From: Pelotomaculum sp. UBA1371 | Lineage (GTDB): Bacteria > Bacillota > Desulfotomaculia > Desulfotomaculales > Pelotomaculaceae | Assembly (NCBI GenBank): GCA_002305915.1 | Contig: DBRJ01000004.1 | Coordinates: 268,424 to 332,183 of the forward strand | DNA: 63,760 nucleotides | Reading direction: 5' to 3' | Shown: one piece after another, positions 16,270 through 24,031 of the stretch | Numbering within the stretch: the first letter of the stretch is position 1 | How the letters are laid out: the number at the start of each line of letters is the position of its first letter | Position numbers and translations under genes: made by a program | The notes under the pieces: generated by a model | The model's input: the letters and a program-made list of their open reading frames with translations, nothing else | Databases searched by the model: none | Told to the model about the DNA's origin: nothing

Positions 16270-17838
16270 TTGAACGACAGGCAATCTTTTTTACAGGGAA
16301 CCCTGGTGCTGTTGGCAGCCAACCTTTTTAACAGGGTCCTCGGCTTCGTCTACCAGATATTTTTAATCCGGCTGATTATGCCGGAAGGGCTAGGTCTGAT
16401 CAACATGGTCTATCCCATCTACGTACTGGTGCTGGTCCTGGCCACGGCAGGCATTCCAGTAGCCATTTCCAAGCTTGTAGCCGAAGAAATGGCTGTTCAT
16501 AATTTGCGGGGAGCATACCGGATATTCAAATTGTGCTTCTTGATCATGATTGTTAACAGCATCATTTTTTCAGCCCTGTGTTTCCTCGGAGCCCCCTTTC
16601 TGCTTGAACATGTTTTCCCCAATCCACGAGTGCACATAATATTCCTAAGCCTGCTCCCCGGAATCATCATTGTGTCTGTTTGCTCCGCCTTCAGGGGCTA
16701 CTTCCAGGGCCTGCAGCAAATGTCGCCCACCGCCCTGACCCAGGCCCTGGAACAAACAGTCAGGGTGGTTTGCGGCCTTACCCTTGCCTCCCTGCTCCTC
16801 CCCCGGGGTCTAGAGTACGCGGCTGCAGGAGCCTCACTGGGGGTCGTGGCCGGCGAATTGGCTGGATTAAGCCTGATGCTCCTGATTTACCGCAAGAAGC
16901 GTCCCCCTATGGCCGGCGTTGCGGCTACATTCCCTGATGAACCTGCCGTCCGTTCGGCCTTGAGGATCTTCAATCTGGCCGTCCCCGTCACTCTGACCCG
17001 TTTTGGGTCCACCGCCCTGATGTCCATTGATGCAGTTTTAATCCCCCTGCGCCTCCAGGCCGGCGGTCTTAACTTAAACGAGGCCACCTCCACCTTCGGA
17101 CAGTTTGTGGGAATTTCTCAAAGCCTATTATTCACACCGGGAATCATTACCATATCCATGGCTACTGCCTTGATCCCGGCTGTATCCGATGCCCTGGCCC
17201 TGCACCGGAGCAAACTTGTCCGCAGCAGGTGCGAAGAGGCAGTCAGGATCACCCTTTTGGCCGGACTGCCCTGTGCCGCCATCCTCTTCCTTCTTTCCGA
17301 AGAACTGTGCGGCCTTATCTTTGGCTATCCGGAAGCCGGCGGCGCCCTGAAGATCCTGGCCCTGGGAGGTCCCTTCCTATACCTGCAGCAAACTACGACG
17401 GGCATTCTTCAAGGTCTTGGCCAGGCTTACCGGCCCTTTTATAATCTTATTCTGGCTTCCATCTTTAAAATCACCTGTATCTATTACTTAACCGCCCTGC
17501 CTCAGTTCAGCATCCGGGGAACAGCCGCGGCCCTGGTAGTGGGGTTTGTTCTAATGGCCTGGCTGAACCTTGCCGACCTCCGCCGGCTGACCGGATTCCG
17601 CATTGAGGATTCCAGCTATCTCCCGAAGGCGCTTCTGGCAACTGCAGGAATGGGACCTCTCCTGATCTATTTCCAGCATTGCGTTTATAGCTGGACCCAC
17701 TCGGAGCTTCAGGCAACCTTCTCTGCCATCCTGGCCGGACTGTCCGGCTACATTTTCCTGCTCATCCTGAGCGGCGGCATCAAGGGGACCGATTTGCAGC
17801 GTTTGGCAAGGACCCTCAGCCCCAACTCCAGGCTGTGA
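16270..17838 (+). CDS. spoVB: Stage V sporulation protein B / MurJ-like lipid flippase
   Basis: 522-residue integral membrane protein of the MOP (MATE-like) superfamily with about 14 transmembrane segments. It is expected to move lipid-linked wall or cortex precursors across the membrane. The start LQGTLVLLAANLFNRVLGFVYQ (shown in part: LVLLAANLFNRVLGF) and the PEGLGLINMVYPIYVLVLVL region are typical of SpoVB proteins. TTG 16270 follows GAGAGGAAGG. Convergent with surE, whose stop is 17 bases away. SpoVB, MurJ and oligosaccharide flippases are related; the close match to SpoVB at the N-terminus makes that the best call. Confidence 0.9.
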   Translation: MNDRQSFLQGTLVLLAANLFNRVLGFVYQIFLIRLIMPEGLGLINMVYPIYVLVLVLATAGIPVAISKLVAEEMAVHNLRGAYRIFKLCFLIMIVNSIIFSALCFLGAPFLLEHVFPNPRVHIIFLSLLPGIIIVSVCSAFRGYFQGLQQMSPTALTQALEQTVRVVCGLTLASLLLPRGLEYAAAGASLGVVAGELAGLSLMLLIYRKKRPPMAGVAATFPDEPAVRSALRIFNLAVPVTLTRFGSTALMSIDAVLIPLRLQAGGLNLNEATSTFGQFVGISQSLLFTPGIITISMATALIPAVSDALALHRSKLVRSRCEEAVRITLLAGLPCAAILFLLSEELCGLIFGYPEAGGALKILALGGPFLYLQQTTTGILQGLGQAYRPFYNLILASIFKITCIYYLTALPQFSIRGTAAALVVGFVLMAWLNLADLRRLTGFRIEDSSYLPKALLATAGMGPLLIYFQHCVYSWTHSELQATFSAILAGLSGYIFLLILSGGIKGTDLQRLARTLSPNSRL

Positions 17839-17855
17839 TTACCTGTTAGGAATCA

Positions 17856-18620
17856 TTAACTTTCCAGTTTCAGGACCATTTTTTTCAACTTGTCCCGGTA
17901 CGGGTAGTCTGTAAGGTCAAAGTGAACCGGTGTAATCGAAGCATACCCTTCCTTGACGGCAAAAACATCCGTGTCAGGGTCGTCTTCATCCACATCAAAG
18001 GGTTCGCCGGCCATCCAGAAGTAAACTCTCCCCCTGGGATCCGTCCTCTTATCAAAAATATTAACATAACGCCTGTGGCCAAGCCGGGTGACCCTGATGC
18101 CGCGGGGCAGGCCCGGGGGCAGGTTAATGTTTAAGAGCGTATGGGGAGAAAGCTCTCCTTTCAGCTTGGCAATTAACTCCCGGACCAGCTTCCCGGAAAA
18201 GGAAAAGTCATGGGACTCCCAACTGGCAAGGGAAACGGCAATAGCCGGCAAACCGTTGATCGTACCCTCAATAGCGGCAGAAACAGTCCCGGAATACAAA
18301 ACATCCGTCCCCAGGTTCGGCCCTTGATTAATACCTGAGATCACGAGATCCGGAGGTCCCGGCAGCAAAGCTTCCAGACCCAGCTTGACACAGTCTGCCG
18401 GTGTTCCGTCTACGGCCCAACCTATTGTCTTACTGTCCGGGTAAGACCACTCCTTGACCCTCAGGGGCCTGTGCATGGTAATTTTATGGCCTGTAGCACT
18501 TCTCTCCCGGTCCGGAGCAACAACATAGATCTCGTTTTCTTGCTCCAGTTCAAGGTCCATTCTCAATTGATTGATCCCTTTTGACTGGATCCCGTCATCA
18601 TTACTGATTAAAATACGCAT
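17856..18620 (-). CDS. surE: 5'/3'-nucleotidase SurE
   Basis: Metal-dependent survival-protein phosphatase acting on nucleoside monophosphates. 254 residues, the normal length. The N-terminal ILISNDDGIQSKGI carries the metal-binding Asp-Asp, VVAPDRERSATGHKIT the substrate loop, and VISGINQGPNLGTDVLYSGT the conserved Asn/Ser residues. Start ATG 18620 behind GAGAGG. It is the last gene of a folE, ypmA-like, surE group; gaps are 12 and 55 bases, suggesting one transcript. Confidence 0.94.
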   Translation of the reverse strand: MRILISNDDGIQSKGINQLRMDLELEQENEIYVVAPDRERSATGHKITMHRPLRVKEWSYPDSKTIGWAVDGTPADCVKLGLEALLPGPPDLVISGINQGPNLGTDVLYSGTVSAAIEGTINGLPAIAVSLASWESHDFSFSGKLVRELIAKLKGELSPHTLLNINLPPGLPRGIRVTRLGHRRYVNIFDKRTDPRGRVYFWMAGEPFDVDEDDPDTDVFAVKEGYASITPVHFDLTDYPYRDKLKKMVLKLES

Positions 18621-18632
18621 AAAACCTCTCCG

Positions 18633-18812
18633 TTAAGTTTCATAGATAGAAATGGTCATAGTTCCTTGCTTGATATTCTTGGTCAGACCAAAGATAACTT
18701 TCTTATCTTTAAGAGTCTTATTTAAAAAGTCCACCACCTTATACATATCGTCGTATGATTTAAAAGTCTTCATTGAGATTAGCTCCAGCTTGCCTGTGCT
18801 GCTGTTTTCCAC
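18633..18812 (-). CDS. YpmA-like small protein (DUF4264)
   Basis: A 59-residue gene. It starts at GTG 18812 behind AAGGAGGACGGAA and ends TAA 18633. The product has KLELISMKTFKSYDDMYKVV, FLNKTLKDKKVIFGLTK and ends MTISIYET. The pattern of a short beta start, a helix with D-x-Y-K-V-V-D-x-L-N and a closing T-I-Y-x-T matches B. subtilis YpmA as I remember it, so this is assigned to that family. No function is established. It sits tightly between surE and folE on the same strand. Confidence 0.75.
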   Translation of the reverse strand: MENSSTGKLELISMKTFKSYDDMYKVVDFLNKTLKDKKVIFGLTKNIKQGTMTISIYET

Positions 18813-18867
18813 TTCCGTCCTCCTTAATCACTCCAGTCTTAACGGCACCGGGTCGTTGCAGCAGGTG

Positions 18868-19461
18868 TCAGCCCTTGATGAGCGAAAAGGCTTCTGCCCG
18901 GGTGGCTTCATTCTTTTGAAAGTATCCTCTTACAGCCGAGGTCACAGTCTTTGAACCGGGTTTTTTAACCCCCCGGAAAGTCATGCACATATGTTCAGCC
19001 TCAATAACTACAAGGGCGCCGATTGGATTCAGCCTGTGCATTATGGCGTCGGCTACCTGGGAGGTCAGGCGTTCCTGCAACTGAGGCCGTTTGGCAAAGC
19101 CCTCCACCACCCGGGCCAGCTTCGACAACCCGGTAACATTGCCTTTTCTCGGAATATAAGCAACATGGGCCTTCCCGTAAAATGGGAGCAGGTGATGCTC
19201 ACACATAGAATAAAGCGGAATATCCTTTACAATGACCATTTCATCATGGTCCTCGGAAAAAAATTTCTGTAAATGCAACTCCGGGTCCTCCCGCAGGCCG
19301 GAGAAGATTTCTTCATACATCCGGGCAACCCTCAATGGTGTCTCCTTTAATCCTTCACGTTCCGGATTCTCCCCAATAGCCTCGAGGATCATCTTGACGG
19401 CCTGTTCAATTTTTGACCTGTCCATTGCTTTTTTACCATTCATTAAGCTGTCTGTGCCCAT
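18868..19461 (-). CDS. folE: GTP cyclohydrolase I
   Basis: Converts GTP to 7,8-dihydroneopterin triphosphate, the first step of tetrahydrofolate synthesis; relevant to the folate-dependent C1 genes later in the window. About 197 residues. Zinc ligands are in SMCEHHLLPF and AEHMCMTFRG; PRKGNVTGLSKLARVVEGF and RPQLQERLTSQVADAI are the family core. The frame opens at GTG 19479, but ATG 19461 lies at proper distance from GGGAGAGGGA and is preferred. First gene of the folE, ypmA-like, surE group. Confidence 0.94.
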   Translation of the reverse strand: MGTDSLMNGKKAMDRSKIEQAVKMILEAIGENPEREGLKETPLRVARMYEEIFSGLREDPELHLQKFFSEDHDEMVIVKDIPLYSMCEHHLLPFYGKAHVAYIPRKGNVTGLSKLARVVEGFAKRPQLQERLTSQVADAIMHRLNPIGALVVIEAEHMCMTFRGVKKPGSKTVTSAVRGYFQKNEATRAEAFSLIKG

Positions 19462-19898
19462 TCCCTCTCCCGCTTTCACAGTAGAATACTGAGTTTAGTT
19501 TTTTTTGACATATTTTCTCTATAAAAATCGCGGAAAACAAGTTTTACAATGAACCCGATCATATGAGTCTCCCCTTAACCGGCACTGGCATAAGACTGCC
19601 GCGTACTTTCCAACCAGGTTATTCTAGTATAACTCTTATATAAATATTTTAAAAGATTCGATTATCGATGACATCGTCCCAGCAGGAACGTAAATTCACA
19701 ATCTTTTTAATCTACCAGGTATTTCCTGCCTGGGGATTCTCCAACCGGTTAAACCCTGCTGCCTGTTCAAATTCAATTCATAATTATGCCTGCTCCATTT
19801 TGGCCGCTTCCTGGGTAGCATCACTTTTATAAATCGGCCCAGGCCGGCACATAAAAAAATAATTGTAATTTATACTAAAGCTAAAGGAGGTTTTACAC
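19462..19898. other. Gene-free stretch upstream of folE
   Basis: AT-rich, holds the divergent promoter regions of folE (minus) and the 56-residue gene (plus). No ORF with a ribosome binding site and no recognisable riboswitch was seen; short dyads such as GGCCCAGGCC near 19840 are not interpretable. Confidence 0.4.
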
Positions 19899-20069
19899 TT
19901 GGCCAAAGACAATAAGGGTAAAGCTTTTGTACGTGAAAAAACGGGTTCGGCCTCATTAATTAATCTGGACGGTCAGTGGGAGCATGATTTTGTGGACGAT
20001 CCGACGCCTGCAGGTGAAATAATCCGGAATTCGGCCAAAAAAAAGGGTAAAGAGAAAAATGCAACTTAA
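19899..20069 (+). CDS. Small hypothetical hydrophilic protein
   Basis: 56 residues from TTG 19899, seven bases after a strong AAAGGAGG site, to TAA 20067-20069. The sequence is charged, with a conserved-looking middle (SLINLDGQWEHDFVDDPTPA) and a lysine-rich tail (KKKGKEKNAT). No transmembrane segment or cysteine. Not recognised. Followed 85 bases later on the same strand by a TIGR04086-type membrane protein gene; the two may be cotranscribed up to the terminator at 20674. Confidence 0.7.
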   Translation: MAKDNKGKAFVREKTGSASLINLDGQWEHDFVDDPTPAGEIIRNSAKKKGKEKNAT

Positions 20070-20154
20070 TTAAACATAATCTGACGATCTTGAAGGCATA
20101 TCCTTCACTTCCCTTAACATAAGAATAATTAATAAACTTTAAGGGGGTGTTGCA

Positions 20155-20547
20155 TTGCCTTCAATTAATAAGAATAACATTAAGGACACTGTAAATATCC
20201 TTGCCGTTATCCAGGGTACCATTATTACGGTAGCAGTCTCCCTGCTTTTAAGCGCGGGCGCAGGTGCTGTATATTACCTGTCTCCCATAACAGAACAAAC
20301 CCTCCCCTGGTCCGCAGCTGTAATTCTTGCATTAAGCACCTTTTCCGGTTCCCTGGTGGCTGGAAAAAAAGCGGGCAACAGAGGCCTTTACCACGGCCTG
20401 TCTATCGGTGTGCTTTTCTTTTTAGCAGTCTGGCTTACCTCGGGATTGTTTATGCCCGGCCAGGCAGTTTTGGGCGTTTTTCCCAAACTGGTGGTCTCCC
20501 TGTCGGCCGGGGCCGCCGGCGGCGTGTTGGGTGTCGGATTCTCCTAA
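20155..20547 (+). CDS. TIGR04086 family membrane protein (YrzE-like)
   Basis: 130 residues with four hydrophobic segments (for example GTIITVAVSLLLSAGAGAVY and LSIGVLFFLAVWLTSGLF) and glycine-rich turns including LSTFSGSLVAGKKAGNRGLYHG, the hallmark of the TIGR04086/YrzE family found in clostridia and bacilli. Function unknown. The start is TTG 20155 behind AAGGGGGTG. A short AACCCTG/CAGGGTT dyad lies right after its stop. Confidence 0.8.
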   Translation: MPSINKNNIKDTVNILAVIQGTIITVAVSLLLSAGAGAVYYLSPITEQTLPWSAAVILALSTFSGSLVAGKKAGNRGLYHGLSIGVLFFLAVWLTSGLFMPGQAVLGVFPKLVVSLSAGAAGGVLGVGFS

Positions 20548-20673
20548 ACCCTGGAGCGCCATGACAGGGTTGAAAGGCCATTGAGACCAGGGTCTTCCAA
20601 AGTTACACCGGGATCGCAAAATATCCTTAATAACCTGTTCCAGGTTTTTTTAAGCTCAATCTCCCGGAGCGTG

Positions 20674-20719
20674 AAAAAGCACCTGTAACCCGTGATTTAA
20701 CGGGTTCACAGGTGCTTTT
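20674..20719. terminator. Bidirectional intrinsic terminator
   Basis: Long stem formed by AAAAGCACCTGT and ACAGGTGCTTTT with further ACCCG/CGGGT pairs inside, and U-runs on both strands. Serves the plus-strand small genes and the convergent seven-gene Hdr/Flx operon. Confidence 0.92.
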
Positions 20720-20746
20720 CTTTTACAACCGTTCATAAACGTTCCT

Positions 20747-21589
20747 TTAGAATTCAGGCGGCAGCTGTTTCAACTGGGCCAGGTTAAACACCGGGCCATC
20801 GACGCAAACGTACTTGCTGCCGATATTGCAACGGCCACATTTGCCTATGCCGCACTTCATCTTCATTTCCAGGGTGGTGATGATCTGTTCGTCGGCAAAC
20901 TTCAGCTTTTCCATAACCGCCAGGGTAAACTTAATCATAATCGGCGGCCCGCAGATGATGGCAACCTTATTCTCGGGTGAAGGGTTGACCTCTTCCACAT
21001 AATTGGGGACAAACCCCACGTGCCCGTCCCAGCCCTCTTCCGGACGGTCCAGGGTGGTGTAAACCTTGGTATTGGGACAATTCGGCCAACGCTCGAATAG
21101 ATCGTGCTTGAAGCAAAGGTCATTATACGAACGGGCGCCGTAAAGTATTTCCACTTTACCGTAATCTTTACGGTACTGATCCGATAAAGCAAAGTCAATC
21201 AGGGAACGGATCGGCGCCAGAGCAATTCCACCACCGATGAAGAACAGGTCCTTCCCTTTCATCATTTCATAGGGAAACCAGTTGCCGTAAGGCCCGCGGA
21301 CGCCGATTTTCTGGCCAACTTCGAACTGGTGCAGAACGTTGGTCAACCTGCCGACCCTTCTCACACTGAACTCAAGAAACTTTCCACGGGTCGGAGCAGA
21401 CGTAATAGAGATGGTGGCTTCGCCCTCTCCAAAAACCGACAATTGGGCCACCTGGCCGGGTTTGTTGCCAAAGTTTTCCATAACCTGGGGATCGTCAAAT
21501 TCAACAGTAAATGTCTTAACGTCACCGGTTTCGTCAACAATCTTGGTTACTGTAGCAGGATAGGGTGTTAAAGGAGAAGGATTATGCAT
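20747..21589 (-). CDS. flxA: FlxA-like FAD/NAD-binding oxidoreductase subunit
   Basis: 280-residue ferredoxin-NADP reductase-type flavoprotein (also similar to AsrB and sulfhydrogenase gamma subunits). It is expected to take hydride from NAD(P)H for the Flx/Hdr complex. FAD-binding region: TISITSAPTRGKFLEFSVR (the R-x-x-S-type loop is altered to SITSAP). NAD-binding: FFIGGGIALAPIRSLIDFA and AIICGPPIMIKF. Four C-terminal cysteines, CGIGKCGRC and YVCVDGPVF, bind a [2Fe-2S] cluster as in PyrK. Last gene of the operon; its ATG follows AAAGGAGGTGGG and overlaps flxB by 8 bases. Confidence 0.85.
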   Translation of the reverse strand: MHNPSPLTPYPATVTKIVDETGDVKTFTVEFDDPQVMENFGNKPGQVAQLSVFGEGEATISITSAPTRGKFLEFSVRRVGRLTNVLHQFEVGQKIGVRGPYGNWFPYEMMKGKDLFFIGGGIALAPIRSLIDFALSDQYRKDYGKVEILYGARSYNDLCFKHDLFERWPNCPNTKVYTTLDRPEEGWDGHVGFVPNYVEEVNPSPENKVAIICGPPIMIKFTLAVMEKLKFADEQIITTLEMKMKCGIGKCGRCNIGSKYVCVDGPVFNLAQLKQLPPEF

Positions 21590-22622
21590 TCTGTCCCACC
21601 TCCTTTAGGTCTTTAATAATTTGGGTGATATCAATATTCACCGGACATTTGGATATACATCTTCCACAGCCGACGCAGCCGTCCAGGTTATAGCGGTCCA
21701 GGTGATATTTAAGCTTGTGCATAAAGCGGTTGCGCACCCGCTCTTTCCTGGACGGACGGGGGTTGTGGCCCCCTGCCATGAGTGTAAAGTCCGGGAACAT
21801 GCAGGAATCCCAGCAACGGAAACGGTCTCCCGTAAATTCTCCGGTAACGTAATCGAAAATATCAAAGCAGTGGCAGGTGGGGCAGACATAGGTGCAGATT
21901 CCACAGCCCAGGCACTTCTTAAATACTTTGTCCCAGTAGGGCAGCTCGAAGTTCTCGTCGAGTACCTGCTTGACCCCCTCCAGGTCCACCTTTCTTCTAA
22001 ACTGTCCCTCCAATTTTTTAGCCTGTTCTTCTTTTGCCTTGGCCAGCTTGTCTGTGTCCCCTTTGCTGAAATACTGGCTGTAAGCTTCTACCAGGCTGCT
22101 TCCCTTTTCTGTATTGACTTCTACGTAATACTTGTCACCCAGTTCGGTAAACATCAGGTCGGCTCCCTTTCCGTCGCAGGGCCCGCTGTTAAAAGCGGTG
22201 CAAAAACAGGTGCTCAAGATTGTGGAACAGCTCAGACCGATGATTACCGTGTTTTTTCTCTTTTCAAGGTAATAGGTGTCCAGGAACTTCCCCTCGAAAA
22301 CAGGGTCCAGGGCCAAAATACTATTAATGTCGCATGGACGCACACCGAAGAGAACTGTTTTAGGGGGTTCGTCCTGTTCTTTCATTTCCAGGGTATCCCC
22401 CGTATAGGTATAGGAAATGGTTTTTTCAGTTTGTGGAAATATACAGCCCTTCGGCGAAACATCTGAAGTGATGTAATCCAGTTGGACTTCACTAGCGCCG
22501 GATACCTTTTTGAACAGTGTAACGTTCTCCTCTTCGCGAACCGGAGCAATCAGGGTATGGTCCCGCGCCAATTTGTCCAGCAATTCAGGCAGTTGTCCTT
22601 TATTTACAACCCTCGAGTCCAT
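21582..22622 (-). CDS. flxB: FlxB-like iron-sulfur electron-transfer subunit
   Basis: 346 residues, related to AsrA and the beta subunit of sulfhydrogenases, carrying electrons inside the Flx module. The N-terminal two thirds contain a conserved VLFGVRPCDINSILALD motif and scattered cysteines (GLSCSTILSTCFC). The C-terminal part has two ferredoxin-type motifs, CLGCGICTYVCPTCHC and CVGCGRCISKCPVNI. No membrane segments. ATG 22622 lies behind AAGGTGG. It is the sixth gene of the operon, 15 bases after flxC. Assignment rests on operon order, which mirrors flxABCD-hdrABC of Desulfovibrio, as well as motifs. Confidence 0.82.
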   Translation of the reverse strand: MDSRVVNKGQLPELLDKLARDHTLIAPVREEENVTLFKKVSGASEVQLDYITSDVSPKGCIFPQTEKTISYTYTGDTLEMKEQDEPPKTVLFGVRPCDINSILALDPVFEGKFLDTYYLEKRKNTVIIGLSCSTILSTCFCTAFNSGPCDGKGADLMFTELGDKYYVEVNTEKGSSLVEAYSQYFSKGDTDKLAKAKEEQAKKLEGQFRRKVDLEGVKQVLDENFELPYWDKVFKKCLGCGICTYVCPTCHCFDIFDYVTGEFTGDRFRCWDSCMFPDFTLMAGGHNPRPSRKERVRNRFMHKLKYHLDRYNLDGCVGCGRCISKCPVNIDITQIIKDLKEVGQNA

Positions 22623-22637
22623 CTCAGTACCACCTTT

Positions 22638-23600
22638 TTACATAAACTCCTCTGGGTCGCCTGTTGCAAACTCACCCAGGGGTGATGCTAAACCTGCTTC
22701 GGATCCGGGCGTGGGAGCATCAAACAGGTCTCCAAGATCTTTCAAGATCTTCTGGTTCAATTTGCGCAGAGGTATATCAACCGGGCAGACCCGGTCACAT
22801 TCACCACAGTCGACACAACGTCCGGCTACGTGAAAAGCCCTGATCAAATGGAATGCAGTGTTTTCGGAAAGGTTGTTCCTCTTCGAAACCCACATGGGTT
22901 GCATCTGATCAAAAACACACGTGCGGCAGGTACAAACGGTACAGACGTTGCGGCAGGCATAGCAGCGCAGGCAGCGGCTGAATTGCTTGTCCCAGAATAC
23001 GCTTTTCTCCTCTGTTCCCAATTGTTCCAGCGCTTTTACTTCGGCAAACCTGTCCTCGTAATTCTTAACCGGCTGTTCTTTCCCGACTGTTATGTCGGAC
23101 ACTACCGGATTAGGGTTCTCGCAAACAAGGCACTTGTGCAACATTGCTTCCTTTTTATCAAATTTGTAATCCCCGGCATCAGTATTAACCGTAAAGCTCT
23201 CCCCGTCGTCACTGAATCCTTTCAGCTTTGCTGCCGGATCCACGGCAGCGGCCACGATCTTCCAGTCCAGTTGGCCGGAACAGGGCACACCCAAAACAAC
23301 CACTTTTTCCCGGTCAATCTGGTTATCAGTCAACAACCTGTTTACCGACCTGGAATCACATCCCTTTACAACAACCGCCACATTTCCCGGCAGGTTCTGG
23401 TAATCAATCAGGTATTTAACTAGATTATTGGCGCAGAGCGGACCCCAGGTCAGAGCGGACACCTCTTCCGGATTTGTAATAAATACAGGGGTTGTCCGGG
23501 CTAACTCCGTTCCTTCGCCAAAGCCGATTACCATTTCAACCTTTTTCTCTTCCAGGAGCTTTTTGGCCTGCTCCCTGAGTTGCTGAATAACGTCCATCAT
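22638..23600 (-). CDS. flxC: FlxC-like iron-sulfur subunit
   Basis: 320 residues. N-terminal segment with GFGEGTELARTTPVFITNPE and VVKGCDSRSVNRLL resembles the coenzyme-F420-hydrogenase-beta / formate-dehydrogenase-beta type of Fe-S protein. Cysteine motifs: CLVCENPNP, then CLRCYACRNVCTVCTCRTC, and a ferredoxin motif CVDCGECDRVCPVDIP. It is expected to relay electrons between FlxD/HdrA and FlxB/FlxA. Start ATG 23600 (or the next codon) overlaps the flxD stop. The C-terminal 35 residues after the last cluster are acidic and look variable. Confidence 0.82.
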   Translation of the reverse strand: MMDVIQQLREQAKKLLEEKKVEMVIGFGEGTELARTTPVFITNPEEVSALTWGPLCANNLVKYLIDYQNLPGNVAVVVKGCDSRSVNRLLTDNQIDREKVVVLGVPCSGQLDWKIVAAAVDPAAKLKGFSDDGESFTVNTDAGDYKFDKKEAMLHKCLVCENPNPVVSDITVGKEQPVKNYEDRFAEVKALEQLGTEEKSVFWDKQFSRCLRCYACRNVCTVCTCRTCVFDQMQPMWVSKRNNLSENTAFHLIRAFHVAGRCVDCGECDRVCPVDIPLRKLNQKILKDLGDLFDAPTPGSEAGLASPLGEFATGDPEEFM

Positions 23601-24031
23601 ACGATATCATCCCTCATCTTTTTATTGGGACCCAGGGATTTTGTTTTTTCTGCGATATCCTTAATAGTCGCGGCGAATTTAGCTCCTTCCGAACCGGAAA
23701 TCCAGCGGGCATGGAAGCGGCCTGGCTCAAAGCCTACATACTCCAGGAGCCGCTTAAAGACCAGGAAGCGCCTCCGCGTGAAATAGTTGCCACTAGCATA
23801 GTGGCAGTCCCCCGGGTGTCACCCTGAAACCAGAACACTGTCCGCGCCCTTTTGAAAGGCCCTCAAAACAAATTGTGGATTCACCCTGCCGGAACAGGGG
23901 ACGCGAATGACGCGAATATTTGAAGGGTATTTCATCCGGCTGACCCCGGCCAGGTCCGCACCGGCGTAACTGCACCAGTTACAGGTAAAACCAACTATCT
24001 TGGGCTGAAAATCCTTTGTATCTATCGACAC
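23597..24031 (-). CDS. mvhD: FlxD/MvhD-type subunit containing selenocysteine
   Basis: Small [2Fe-2S] protein that hands electrons to HdrA. The frame starts at GTG 24031 (SIDTKDFQPKIVGFTCNWCS) overlapping the hdrA stop, and continues through an in-frame TGA at 23821-23819 to TGA 23597, giving 144 residues. The TGA falls at residue 71 in GADSVLVSG-U-HPGDCHY, exactly where the MvhD family has GCHPGDCHY or a known Sec. A hairpin follows at suitable distance (23788-23806). The part after TGA is fully family-like (YASGNYFTRRRFLVFKRLLE). The Cys paralogue at 57336-57770 has the same length. Conventional gene finders will truncate it at TGA. Confidence 0.9.
23788..23806 (-). promoter_or_regulatory. 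Bacterial SECIS hairpin candidate in mvhD
   Basis: Seven-bp perfect stem (TGCCACT / AGTGGCA) with a five-base loop (ATGCT on the coding strand), beginning 12 bases after the in-frame UGA. Position and size fit a bSECIS element read by SelB. Confidence 0.7.
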
